This document shows, piece by piece, positions 12,101 through 19,117 of a stretch of 20,588 nt of DNA (the first letter of the stretch is position 1; each line of letters starts with the position of its first letter). This stretch comes from Owenia fusiformis (lineage: Eukaryota > Annelida > Polychaeta > Sabellida > Oweniidae). The stretch is taken from assembly GCA_903813345.2 (NCBI GenBank), contig CAIIXF020000011.1, forward strand, positions 36,616,166-36,636,753. The letters run 5' to 3'. Made by a program: the position numbers and the translations under genes. A model generated the notes under the pieces. It was given only the letters and a program-made list of their open reading frames with translations. It had not been told where the DNA came from and ran no database searches.

Positions 12101-15100
12101 AATGAAGGCAGCTCTTGACATTTCATTCTTTATTCTTATCACCACTATTGGTCTGAACATCATCTTTGGTATCATTGTGGATACTTTTTCTGAACTCAGG
12201 GACAATAAGGTATGGTTATAATTGCCAATAGAATTGTATATAAATAGATTTATATTGTATTATATTGCATCACTTTCTCTGAACTCAAAGGAAACAGGGT
12301 GACAACAGCAAGACAACTTAATGTTTCATATTCTACAGTTTTTATCTTAGTGCCAAATTTTCAACTACATGATTCACGTATCTTTCATATTCTATCCTTT
12401 CTGATTATAGTGGAAAATTGACAATGATTTGATGACAACATGTTTCATATGTAGCAGAGGAAGCTACGACTTTGAGCACCAAGGAGGGGTAAGCAAACTG
12501 GCTCACAAATATGAAGTTACATGAGTGAATTAAGACATTTTGATTTTATATATCATTTGAAAAGTGTTTCGTATAATTATAACAATTATTTGACATGATA
12601 TTTTAGGGTTTTGAGCACCATGTCAAGACTGAGCACAACCAATGGGCATATCTCTTCTTCTTCATACATCTAAGTGAGACACGAGCAAATGACTACACGG
12701 CCTTGGAGTTTTACGTCAACAAACTGGTAGATATATATTTTTTGTCGAATATAAATGAAGTATATTTGGTATACAGTGCGTATAAAAAAAACGCAACAGA
12801 TTGTTATCTTGAAAAGCACAAAACCAGTAATAACAGCATTGATTTCATTCAATGCACCATAAAGCCATGTGTCTCCTCTTTACAATGATATATCATTCAT
12901 TGATATTTGGTCATGGTTGGGTGAGTAATCACTCCATTTGCAAAGTGGGCCAAAATTAGCTTCGTGCCAAGTTATAAATATTGCAAAAGTCAGTTTACGG
13001 AGCCCGATGCAATATTGGATGAAAACATAAAACCAATGCTGACTGCATCCTTTTAATTCAATTTACCAAAAAGCCAAATTACTCATCTTTGCAATGGAAT
13101 ATCATTCATTCACAGGGGGTCATCTCTGGCCGAATAATCATTAATTTTGCAAAGTGGGGCAAAATTCAGCTCGGACCCAAGTTAAAACATTGCAAAAGTC
13201 AGTACAGGGGGCACAGGGGCTATTGGAAGAAGGTGTGACAGGTATGGCATAGACAGTAAAGTGTTCATACTTATACTCTTGCAAGAATACATCCTATACC
13301 CCTCCGAATTGCCACCACTTCCTTGCATATAAAGATGCGCTCATCTGTCCAAGTCATGCATGGTTCAGCCCTGAATCATGTGTAGGTTAAAGCAAAGAAA
13401 AGCAGCCCATGGGCAAAACTTTCTCGAGGTTTTGCAATATCTGGTGGAGAAATTATGAGCACAGATGCTCCTGAGATAGCTCCAAAAAAAAAGTCACAAC
13501 AATTCAAGTCAGGGGAACTTCCATTGGCACTTAGCCCTTGCACTGATTCCCAACCATTACCACAAGTGAATGAATGATATATCATTGAAAAGAGGAGAGA
13601 TATGGCTTTATGGTACATTAAATGAAATTGATGTAGTCATCACTAGTTTTGTGATTTTACGAGATAACTACTTGTTGCGTTTTTTTTTGATACGCCCTGT
13701 ATATATCTGGACATGTTTGTGGTATTACAGTGCCTTAAACAGTAAAAGCAATAGTAGTTACTATCTAGAAGTACATTATATTCAGAATATCAGAATAATT
13801 TCTTATATCTGTCTACAATTAATGAAAATAGTTGTAGTCGAAAAATCCTATACACCAATGCAGACTTATTGACATGCATTAACCTATAGGTTGAAAAGGA
13901 GAATTTGGACTTCTTCCCCATGAACAGGGCTCTAGCTTTACAGCATGAGGGCGACAGTGCCGAGATGAAGATGGAACTGATGATAGAACAAATCAACTTC
14001 CTGGTACAACGAGTCAGGGAAGATGTGAGTGAAATGTTCTAAAAAAGCTAAATTAGTGTATGCTGCTAACAATATCATTCATTGCACAGTCAAGTAAATA
14101 TCTTTGTAATCTGTCCAGCTTTGGCATAGCAATGGGAACAGATTGTGTTCCTCTTTGAGCAAACCTTCTTCTTCTGAAAAACTTTATTTTTTCAAAATGT
14201 AATTCAATATAGGTCAAGTCGAGGTCAACGTGATCTAGGGATTGTAATTTTTTCACATTTTGTGATAATTTGTCAATTTTCTTTCACAATTTTTTTTGCC
14301 AAAAAATGCTTTGTAGACAAAGAATAATCTATTATCTTTCAAATAAAACTAAAACCATGGAAAAATCTTCTAAAATTGAAGACACACACTTTAAAAATAG
14401 CAGTTGTCGTGAAATCCCATTTAAAACAATGTAACATGAAATTGAAATTGAAAAATCTGCAATTTCTAGTTCAACTTGTTTTTGTCTTTAGCAGATATAT
14501 TTCAAGATGTACAAAAAATGCCAATCAGCGATTCAGTATGCAGATGTATGAATGTATGACTTGGTATTGTTTCAATATGATTTCGGTCAATGATGTTGCC
14601 TAGCAACGGAACAAACCTCAAAATAGTGAAATTGAAAAATTTGGGGTAGAGGAGAATGAAAGAGGCATGATAATAATTCTAACACCACAGTGTGCATAGA
14701 CAGACATTAAGGAAAATGCAAAAGATCAAAGGTGTTCATGAAGTAGTTTTGGAAAAGAATCCATTTTCTTTGAAATTCATGAAGAGAATGTTTCACGACT
14801 ACTTTGCAATTGAAAGTTTCTTACCTTTAGAAATTCATTACACAGTTAATATTGGCCTGATTTTCATAAAAAAGCGTATTGGAAAGACAATTTAATATGC
14901 TAAATCGTCAATTAAACAAAGAAATAATCATCTTTTTGTATTATCTAGATCATTAGAAACAAGGTAACGATCAATATTTTATGAACTTCAATTTATTTGG
15001 CATCAACTTCCAACTATCATAACTTTGCCCCTCTATCCCCGATCACCTTGGTTTTTACAAGTACAGGGTGGTAAAAAACTGCAACCCTGTATTTTCCTCA

Positions 15101-18100
15101 TATCTTTGTGCCATTACAAAGTAGTACCTATTTCGATTTCCTATCAGCATACCATATTTCATGACCATTAGACTGATACTAACAATGTTACAGCACTTTA
15201 AACAACATGCCCAAGGTGTGGCCATCATTGGGCTCAGGCAAATTGTACCCAACTGCAATCCTCAGTAGGTATGGCCTGAATGACAATTATTATCTTCTTC
15301 TTGAGGCCTGTAATCGTCCTTAGGTCATTTTTGTACACTTTATCTTCCAAATATCCCACAATTGGAAGTCAGGTATTGACATTTTTTACATTGTGTGCAG
15401 GTTTGCCAACAGAGAAATATTGGCCTCTGGAGCAAGATGTTTAAAGTACTGTAACATTGTAACTATCATTCTGAGGGTCATGAAATAGTGTAGGCTGGTA
15501 GGAGGGAGTACTTTTCTAAAAATGACAAAGATATGAGGAAAATGTTGGCAGGGTTGCCGTCTTATTTGACCATCCTGTCTGTTAGATATAGTAGGGCATG
15601 TTCAAATATAAGATTTTAATCAAGACATATAATATACACCTCAAAAAAGTTAAGGACCAGTGGTTTTCTTCATAGATTTACATGTTAACCCCCATATTTG
15701 TTGAACGACTATTTTCTAGACTTGGAACAAAAGAAAACGCATAAACTAAATAAATCTGTATCTTGATTCTATCTTTTATAACGTCTGCAAAATTCAATGT
15801 TATATCTCCATTACAATGGGTCAAATTTGATGTCAAATTGATGAATTCCATGAAATTTAGAAAAAATGGCAGACCCCATGTAAACCAATAGGAAATGGTT
15901 TGGTTGCCATAAGTGATACGAGGAACGATCCATCCATCCGATTAATTGCTTTCAAAATTTACCCTTTGCATTCGTTTGACTTCACTTCTTGAAAGAGAGC
16001 TTCGTCAAGATTCAGTGGTTTCAAATTCAACTAGATAACGGCAACTCCGCGGAGTAGCAAATCCCAACGAACAAAATATCAATTACAGAATTCCAATCAA
16101 TTAAAAAGAACTCATTACTTTGGTTAAAATTGAAAAATATAGATTTTAGAATTGCGAATTCCTGAAAAGCAGCCATTTTGAATTTTCTGGGGTACAAATC
16201 TGAAAAATAATACCATAATTGTGATCTACTCCAATATTCCTTCAATTTGAGTATAATATAGCCATACTTTGAAGAGATCGAAAAATTATTGCCAAATCGT
16301 ACATTAGACGGCCATTTTGAATATTACGAGGCTCGAATCAGAAAAAAGATACAATATTTGCAATCTACTCTTCATTGCCTTTCATTTGAGCAAAATAAAG
16401 CTATACTTCAGAAAGATCTAAAAATTAGCGAAAATTTCTGTTTTCCTGACCCCCCATACACGGCCCCTGGTGGTGAGTATGAAAAACACGGAATAAATGT
16501 GAAAAAGATAGATGTTGGGAATATACTTCCAAAATGTCAAACAATAATATTAATTACTTTGGTTTAGAATGAAACATTTATGATTTTTGCGAAAAAGTCC
16601 CGTCATTTTTAAAGCGGCGGCCATCTTGAAAAAATATTTTTGCCTAAAACTATTCATCAATATACATCTTTCCACCAAATATGAAGAAACTCTGTCAACT
16701 AATATTTGAGTTATCTTCCGGACAGACGAACGGACTGACTGAATGACTGACTGACTGACGGACGGACGGAGGGCTGCACTATATCCCTAACGAACTTCGT
16801 TCGTTGGGATAATAACTCTTTTAATGATCCTCTTATTAAAATAACACAGGTGGTCAGTGAGGTGGTCAAAATTACTTTAAAGCTCTGTATCGCTACTTGT
16901 AACAATGTAAGCGAGATATTTAGCATGCATGTAAAATGTAAAACCATTCAATTTTCTACTCAGGAAGAAATTTTAACAAATGTTTTAATGAAAAGATATT
17001 CAAAAATTTGAGTTGCCCCTAAGCCACCATTCCCCATTTGTTTAACATGGGATCGGCCATTTTTGTTAAATTTCATGAAATTCATAAATTTTGACATCAA
17101 ATTTTGACCCATTGTAATGGAGATATAACATTGAATTTTGCAGACTTAATAGAGAAAAGAATCAAGATATAAATTCATTCACTTTATCGGGTTTTCTTTT
17201 GTTCCACGCTTAAAAAATAGTCGTTCAAAAATATGGGGGTTAACATGTAAACCTATGAGGTAAACCACTGGTCCTTAACTTTTTTTGAGGAGTATATAAT
17301 GGTTTTTTTTGATAAAATTCTCTGGCTAGGATGTTTTGGGTACTTTTTTTAACTTAGAGTTTGATGCTAAACAATAGAGAGGTTAAGCAAGACGATTTGT
17401 TATGACGCGAACCGCAAACGTAAACCTTTACGTTCCCGTATACGTACTATGAACAAACGTGCTTTAAGCTGAGCACTTTAGGCGTAACGCAAACGCAAAC
17501 CTCAAAATGATTTTTTTCTTTTTCTTAGCGGCGTTTCGTTTTATTTTCTACTTTAAAAGTATAAAAAGATTACTTTATTGACAAAGGAGATGTTTCACAC
17601 CCTGGTAGTGTTCTATGACATCTTGAATCTTACAAAATACAACTGGACGCAATAATATCTTTAAAGCAAGTCTTCAAGGCATTCATAGTTTTTTTTATTA
17701 CTATGGTGTCACAATATGTATAAAAAATTAGGATGAGTTGACATGTGGGTAATTGCAATTGCATGTAATCTCAACAGATTTTACATGTGGAATGGGTGCC
17801 TCAATATTCAAGTTATATTTGATGAGAGTCCATTTCACTGCTTCATTTCGTCAGTAGAACGGCAAAAATAAGAAATTGGGAGACCATTTTGCAATAATAT
17901 ATGGAAAAGTATATTCATAATGTACATGAATGGCATTTGTATATCTTGGATTGCTTCTAGTTTGGCTTATAAAGTGTGTGGCCTCTTATATTTGGATGTT
18001 TCTCTGCCATGTTATTTTCAATAAGATTAACATGGCTGAAATTCTTCAAATTACAAGACGGCACAGGCTTATTGCACAAAAAACTAAAAAATCTGAAATA

Positions 18101-18729
18101 TACAAATGTCATTCATGTACATTATGAATACACTTTTCCATATATTATTGCACAATGGTCTCCCAATTTCTTATTTTTGCCGTTCTACTGACGAAATGAA
18201 GCAGTGAAATGAACTTTAGATTGGACACAAATGATCTCGATATATACACAGATTTGTGTCAAACATATTTATGTATTCGACCTATATCATATTTATCTCA
18301 ATCGAACTTGATAAAGTATGAAAAATCCTTTACGGAACGACCTACCTAGACTTTGATTTTTCACGTTTGGATGTACGTTAACCGGGAAATAAGTAGAACA
18401 ATATGACGTCACATTCTGAGAAAAACCTGCGCGCGCCTTCCCGTTCGCGGTTTACGTTGTAAAAAGTGGTGTTGCTTAACCTCTCTAATATCATTTAATG
18501 CACGTGTACATGTTTTGGCTACCTTTCTCACTTAGAGTATGGTGCTTAGGTGTTTGGCAATATCATTAACTACACCATTACTTGTTTCTAGGAGGTTTTC
18601 AAGCAGAGGGAGTTAGAACGTAAGAAACAACTTGAATGGGAAGAACAACATAAAACAGTATCAGGTCCAGGAAGACGAACTAAAAGTCCGGACCAGTCAC
18701 GGCGGAGCAGACCAGCTGATGATGATTAA
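25..18729 (+). CDS. IP3R/RyR-superfamily Ca2+ release channel, C-terminal 580 residues (13 exons, 5' partial)
   Basis: Joined exons: 25-151, 6516-6634, 7292-7461, 7596-7703, 7816-7974, 8505-8637, 8874-8997, 11093-11274, 12060-12209, 12411-12488, 12607-12726, 13890-14024, 18592-18729. They total 1743 nt, all with AG/GT borders and matching phases, ending in TAA. Seen: S1 about 142-161, S2 189-211, S3 about 267-284, S4 288-299, S4-S5 linker 300-316, S5 317-338, pore helix 352-366, S6 391-417, zinc motif C435/C438/H455/H460, and a coiled-coil-like tail 505-557. Family knowledge: these are tetrameric ER Ca2+ channels. The SVTRNG-like end of the S4-S5 linker, the FGxIxDTF gate of S6 and the LDWFP-like motif after the zinc finger favour IP3R. 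The SPGDQ loop and DFFP resemble RyR. The ligand-binding part lies upstream of the window, so IP3 binding cannot be judged. The filter is highly unusual (see findings). Confidence 0.9.
346..726. mobile_element. Short internally deleted copy of the CAGGGTGGG foldback family
   Basis: It starts CAGGGTGGGTCAATAAAAAT after TA at 344-345 and ends with the inverted counterpart ATTTTTTGGCCCACCCTG; the right flank is CA, perhaps a mutated TA. Nearly all of its inside matches one arm of the element at 5005-6025, including ATCATGACCATGACAAGCC and CTTCTCCTAGATATAAC. It has lost most of the opposite arm. No coding capacity is visible. Confidence 0.75.
727..1929. other. Intron sequence without recognised features
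   Basis: AT-rich part of the first long intron. Apart from a short ATT/TTA run at about 1129-1143 and scattered short open frames, I see no gene, RNA or repeat here. Confidence 0.5.
1930..1981. mobile_element. Isolated mariner-like element end
   Basis: TTTTTGTCTCACCCTG followed by TATA near 1962-1981 looks like one right terminus of a CAGGGTG-type element with a TA site. No matching left end was found upstream, so it is a fragment at best. Confidence 0.25.
2255..2345 (+). repeat. G-rich tracts (possible G-quadruplex)
   Basis: A run of 12 G at 2260-2271 and a second G-rich block at about 2318-2342 with several G runs, in otherwise AT-rich DNA. The second lies in the outer left arm of the foldback element; its right-arm counterpart is less G/C-pure. 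Confidence 0.6.
2311..3377. mobile_element. Foldback element with arms about 2343-2600 and 2936-3168
   Basis: AACTACGTGTTAAAGCCTCT near 2390-2409 has its inverted copy near 3104-3123. Pairing continues inwards through TATTGATGGAAAC, ATTGATGA and AACCAATAGGATATGG, and outwards through CAACCTTTGCTCCC. A further outer pair, AAATGGGATGG near 2314 and CCATCCCATTT near 3363, suggests wider borders with an interruption in the right arm. Exact ends and target duplication are not clear. No coding capacity. Confidence 0.7.
3657..4213 (+). mobile_element. Decayed 3' end of a non-LTR retrotransposon
   Basis: Translation near 3750-3890 gives NIIFKVGVGCLGSNTYLEKIG, then GICSSC, and after a frameshift around 3840 EEVIEHRLFLCPLT. 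The order glycine-rich WLxTNTxLEKIG-like stretch, CxxC, then ExxEHxLxxC is typical of the C-terminal end of LINE-type reverse transcriptase ORFs. The copy ends in ATAAATAAAAAATAAATA at about 4195-4213, like a short A-rich tail. It is 5'-truncated and frameshifted, so not active. Clade not determined. Confidence 0.6.
4214..5002. other. Intron sequence without recognised features
   Basis: Lies between the LINE remnant and the 1.0 kb foldback element. The minus-strand open frames here are short and unlike any protein I know. The small island near 4400-4445 (GCCGCCTACCCC) is locally GC-rich without an obvious role. Confidence 0.5.
5005..6025. mobile_element. Foldback element, about 1.0 kb, TA-flanked, CAGGGT ends
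   Basis: TA at 5003-5004 and 6026-6027 flank CAGGGTAGGCGAATAAAAAT and ATTTTTATTGGCCCACCCT. The inverted similarity is not limited to the ends: left arm about 5005-5478 pairs with right arm about 5628-6025 almost throughout (for example GGCTTGTCATGGTCATGATC at 5151-5170 against its reverse complement near 5860-5880). The central loop is about 150 nt. The right arm lacks a part kept in the left arm and in the copy at 346-726. TA flanks and CAGGG ends suggest mobilisation by a Tc1/mariner-type transposase; none is encoded. The 103-codon open frame in the right arm is not recognisable. Confidence 0.85.
6268..6288 (+). repeat. (TTG)n microsatellite
   Basis: Seven uninterrupted TTG units in the first long intron. 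Confidence 0.9.
6516..6634 (+). CDS. IP3R-like channel, window exon 2 (residues 43-82)
   Basis: Acceptor CATTGTAG, donor GTAAGA, 2 nt in and phase 0 out. The peptide contains WEYYSASTLSIEIL and then IYFRVKDR. This matches the known IP3R segment just before the membrane domain in which HTAQIEIVR is followed by a QIVFPVP-type strand. A cytosolic linker role close to the membrane is inferred from that match. Confidence 0.88.
6740..6834 (+). repeat. Two-unit tandem repeat, about 56 bp period
   Basis: ACAGCATGTAATGGTTTCAA at 6740 and ACAGAGTGTAATGGTTCCAA at 6796 head two similar units continuing AC-AA-C-AAT--ATTAACTAC. Weak third traces further on were not convincing. Confidence 0.45.
7292..7461 (+). 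CDS. IP3R-like channel, window exon 3 (residues 83-139)
   Basis: Acceptor TTTTTCAG, donor GTAAGA, phase 0 in and phase 2 out. The exon reads NVLREEIKEKFKYEVDRTSP and later MDWSKDIMLDIKKQQ, closing with FLVQFW just before S1. In IP3R and RyR this stretch is the cytosolic linker that couples ligand-driven movement to the pore; the MDW-K-D pattern parallels the MNWQKKL of vertebrate IP3R. The ORF frame hits TAA directly at the donor, which supports the splice site. Confidence 0.88.
7596..7703 (+). CDS. IP3R-like channel, window exon 4: S1 (residues 139-175)
   Basis: Acceptor TTTTTAG, donor GTAGAC. One base completes Trp from the previous exon. A hydrophobic segment, roughly residues 142-161 (FNIMAILFSFLIAIVVLVTW), is the first transmembrane helix S1. 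It is followed by KEPVNPDGTSQTN, a short polar luminal loop. Confidence 0.92.
7816..7974 (+). CDS. IP3R-like channel, window exon 5: S2 (residues 175-228)
   Basis: Acceptor GATTGCAG, donor GTAGAT, one base in and two out. A second hydrophobic segment spans about residues 189-211 (ITIYVLCGIHNLICLFVYIS). The remainder, with TPTFPTSHDVKSFF, starts the cytosolic S2-S3 loop. Confidence 0.9.
8108..8314. mobile_element. Small palindrome-rich repeat, about 205 bp
   Basis: Ends AGGGCAATATGTAA at about 8112-8125 and TTCACATATTGCTTA at about 8296-8310 are inverted copies. Inside, ATTGCCGGTC at 8244-8253 and GACCGGCAAT at 8268-8277 form a perfect 10-bp stem with a 14-nt loop. CCTAGGGC occurs twice. It looks like a MITE or solo repeat; target duplication not evident. 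Confidence 0.5.
8505..8637 (+). CDS. IP3R-like channel, window exon 6: acidic S2-S3 loop (residues 228-272)
   Basis: Acceptor TGCTTCCAG, donor GTGAGT. The exon gives SKIFISCMGRPADKRKVHG, then NDDDDNRDSN, then KFFSAKTFYYT, which begins S3. Length and both phases fit the neighbours exactly (AG+T gives Ser; phase 0 out). The DDDDN acidic run is not a family motif I know. The open frame extends beyond both borders, but the flanking translation is not family-like. Confidence 0.82.
8874..8997 (+). CDS. IP3R-like channel, window exon 7: S3-S4 and S4-S5 linker (residues 273-314)
   Basis: Acceptor ATATTTCAG, donor GTAAGA, phase 0 in and phase 1 out. The peptide LFLVMSVLGTVYHGYFSCFH completes S3 and enters S4; LLGRVMKAITSNG is the S4-S5 linker. 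IP3R has LLNVIKSVTRNG and RyR TILSSVTHNG at the same place, so this exon is diagnostic of the superfamily. Its last bases and donor seed the tandem array that follows. Confidence 0.95.
8985..9445 (+). repeat. Minisatellite (42-44 bp x about 11) that copies an exon end and its 5' splice site
   Basis: The first unit straddles the exon 7 border: exon ...CACTAGCAATG, then intron GTAAGATATTT. Units follow with the pattern AAAGG-ATCACTAGCAATGGTAAGA-TTTGAC--ATTTAT. GT stays in the aligned donor place at 8998, 9040, 9083, 9127, 9170, 9303, 9347 and 9390. It is lost near 9219, 9260 and 9432. Units are about 60-80% alike by eye. The first spacing is exactly 42 nt, so use of the second donor stays in frame. 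Confidence 0.85.
9446..11092. other. Rest of the intron after the splice-site array
   Basis: No exon found. Contents: two perfect GTCACGTGAC palindromes (9692-9701 and 10700-10709), the weak MITE at 9785-9912, a stretch at about 10070-10290 rich in GAACGT/ACGTTC words, and a CpG-bearing island at about 10510-10710 with two GATTGGTT (inverted CCAAT) boxes and GTTGCCATGGCGCG. The acceptor side before 11093 is normal. Confidence 0.5.
9785..9912. repeat. Possible 128-bp MITE-like inverted repeat
   Basis: GGTCC...AATGGTCCC at 9785-9806 and the inverted GGGACCATAA...GGGGACC at 9891-9912 agree at about 15 of 22 positions. No target duplication was identified. Confidence 0.3.
11093..11274 (+). CDS. 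IP3R-like channel, window exon 8: S5, pore helix and filter (residues 314-374)
   Basis: Acceptor TTGACCAG, donor GTAAGT. S5 is at about residues 317-338 (LLWVAVLGLIFFYIYALILF). The luminal turret is very short, about a dozen residues up to C351; vertebrate IP3Rs have a much longer glycosylated loop, RyRs a short one. CTTMYEC (351-357) keeps the Cys-x5-Cys spacing of CETLLMC in IP3R and CDDMMTC in RyR. The pore helix runs into HKGLIFGIFDED, where the family has HGL-RN-GGGVGD. The exon ends directly after the filter. Confidence 0.95.
11275..12059. other. Intron between filter exon and S6 exon, nothing recognised
   Basis: I searched this intron for an extra exon that might restore a glycine-rich filter and saw none: no GGGVGD or GGGIGD-like codons next to usable splice sites. 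The 60-codon open frame at 11374-11556 has no family similarity. Confidence 0.55.
12060..12209 (+). CDS. IP3R-like channel, window exon 9: S6 gate helix (residues 375-424)
   Basis: Acceptor GTTTTGCAG, donor GTATGG, phase 0 both ends, 50 codons. YMTSPGDQPFQYW resembles the post-filter loop of RyR (DPAGDE). S6 covers about residues 391-417 and ends NIIFGIIVDTFSELRD, matching NLIFGVIIDTFADLR of IP3R. F410 corresponds to the constriction Phe of the IP3R gate; the second gate position, Ile in IP3R, is Val414 here. Confidence 0.96.
12411..12488 (+). CDS. IP3R-like channel, window exon 10: zinc linker CxxC (residues 425-450)
   Basis: Acceptor CTGATTATAG, donor GTAAGC, phase 0 both ends, 26 codons. 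It contains MTTCFICSRGSYDFEH. TTCFIC is identical to the CxxC half of the zinc-binding linker domain in IP3Rs and close to TKCFIC in RyRs. This domain joins S6 to the cytosolic part and is required for gating in the known channels. Confidence 0.95.
12607..12726 (+). CDS. IP3R-like channel, window exon 11: zinc linker His half (residues 451-490)
   Basis: Acceptor GATATTTTAG, donor GTAGAT, phase 0 both ends, 40 codons. GFEHHVKTEHNQWAYLFFF carries H455 and H460 with the five-residue spacing seen in IP3R (EEHIKEEHNMWHY). NDYTALEFYVNKL matches TEYTGPESYVAEM of IP3R, although the G of TGPE is lost. Confidence 0.96.
12774..13699. mobile_element. Foldback element, 926 bp, TA-flanked, CAGTGCGTA/CAGGGCGTA ends
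   Basis: TA at 12772-12773 and 13700-13701. The left end CAGTGCGTATAAAAAAAACG pairs with the right end CGTTTTTTTTTGATACGCCC. Inverted arms are about 12774-12922 and 13549-13699. The inner half of the left arm is also repeated directly: about 12821-13003 against 13031-13216, sharing TTGCAAAGTGGG and ATTGCAAAAGTCAGT. So one sequence is present twice directly and partly once inverted. It lies in the intron between exons 11 and 12. No transposase is seen. Confidence 0.85.
13890..14024 (+). CDS. IP3R-like channel, window exon 12 (residues 491-535)
   Basis: Acceptor AACCTATAG, donor GTGAGT, phase 0 both ends, 45 codons. ENLDFFPMNRALALQHEGDS parallels [20 protein letters not shown] of IP3R. The remainder, with MKMELMIEQINFLVQRVRED, has the hydrophobic spacing of a coiled coil, as in the C-terminal bundle of IP3R tetramers. 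Confidence 0.93.
14025..15061. other. Intron segment with one palindromic X-box-like site
   Basis: AT-rich, no exon or element recognised. GTTGCCTAGCAAC at 14595-14607 is a perfect inverted repeat around CTA and fits the RFX-type X-box pattern, but stands alone. Confidence 0.4.
15064..15577. mobile_element. Foldback element, 514 bp, CAGGGTGG ends
   Basis: Left end CAGGGTGGTAAAAAACTGCA after TA at 15062-15063; right end ...TGACCATCCTG followed by TC. Arms about 15064-15245 and 15395-15577 pair through ATTTTCCTCATATCTTTGT and ACAATGTTACAGCACTTTAA. Arms meet close to the centre with a loop of about 150 nt. The target duplication is intact on the left only. No coding capacity. Confidence 0.8.
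15637..17292. mobile_element. Element with about 280-bp terminal inverted repeats, 1.66 kb, TA-flanked
   Basis: Left terminus CACCTCAAAAAAGTTAAGGA and the right terminus, inverted, CTCCTCAAAAAAAGTTAAGG, with TA at 15635-15636 and 17293-17294. Arms about 15637-15910 and 17016-17292 share TTAACCCCCATATTTG, ATTCAATGTTATATCTCC and CCATGT-AAC-AAT-GG-AATGGT. The last motif also occurs in both arms of the 2.3-3.4 kb element. The middle (about 16045-16815) holds a separate repeat block. No transposase frame is seen. Confidence 0.85.
16045..16815. repeat. Nested repeat block: diverged tandem units plus (TGAC)/(GGAC) tract and palindrome
   Basis: It begins near a perfect CTCCGCGGAG palindrome (16045-16054). 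ATCCCAACGAAC at 16061-16072 returns inverted as GTTCGTTGGGAT at about 16799-16810, marking the two ends. Inside, two units of about 140 bp (about 16170-16300 and 16308-16430) share GCCATTTTGAAT, AATCTGAAAAA-like and CAATCTACTC; a weak third starts at about 16618 (CGGCCATCTTGAA). The 3' end has TGAC and GGAC repeats (16735-16772) and the hairpin AACGAA-CTTCG-TTCGTT. I recall GGAC-rich ends with such palindromes from other marine invertebrates but cannot name the class. Confidence 0.6.
17377..18485. mobile_element. Element with GAGAGGTTAAGCAA ends and an inner palindrome, 1.1 kb
   Basis: GAGAGGTTAAGCAA at 17377-17390 and its exact inverse at 18472-18485, flanked by TA (17375-17376 and 18486-18487); a 3-bp AAT duplication with AGAGAGG ends fits equally well. 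Subterminal CGCAAACGTAAACC and CGGTTTACGTTG are also inverted. Separately, arms 17828-17945 and 18099-18215 form an inner inverted repeat (GGGAGACCATTTTGCAATAA against its complement). No recognisable protein is encoded; short open frames at 17930-18191 fall in the loop and inner right arm. Confidence 0.8.
18592..18729 (+). CDS. IP3R-like channel, terminal exon with stop (residues 536-580)
   Basis: Acceptor TGTTTCTAG, 4.6 kb after the previous exon, in phase 0. EVFKQRELERKKQLEWEEQ extends the charged coiled coil. The tail then becomes basic and Ser/Arg-rich (GRRTKSPDQSRRSRPADDD) and ends at TAA 18727-18729. RRTKS and RRSR look like basophilic kinase sites, by inference only. I do not recognise the tail, and the assignment rests on phase, coiled-coil continuity and the absence of another terminal exon in between. 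Confidence 0.8.
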   Translation, partial: EVFKQRELERKKQLEWEEQHKTVSGPGRRTKSPDQSRRSRPADDD

Positions 18730-19117
18730 AAACATAATGTTCAAGAAGATCGTAGACTGTATTAACTGACACTCAATGTGCTGCCACATGCCGACGTTAG
18801 GGAATTTATGATGACATGATTGAATTTGTATCAGCAGCGACAAGCATTGAAGAACTGTTGTACCATCATCGAATTGCTCAAAATTTGAGTTATCCAATTC
18901 GTAGAAATTATGTTATAAGATAATATGATTATCTTACAAATAACAAATTTAAAAAATGATCAATGAGCCAAGAAGTATTAATTTGATGTATGTTCATATA
19001 ATGTACCATATCATTTTGACACTGGTATAAAACTATTTCAATTAGAGAAATGTTAACTATATTTTGAGATGTTTTGTACAATTATTTTCTGTTATATGAT
19101 ATAAACTATATTTTTAA

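Noticed and set aside
12940-13216. CRISPR-like or satellite array
   Set aside because: Only two long direct copies inside a foldback element; no regular short repeats and spacers, and the genome is animal-like.
16711-16947. Minus-strand frame rich in Ser-Val-Arg/Pro-Ser repeats
   Set aside because: It is a translation of the TGAC/GGAC simple repeat.
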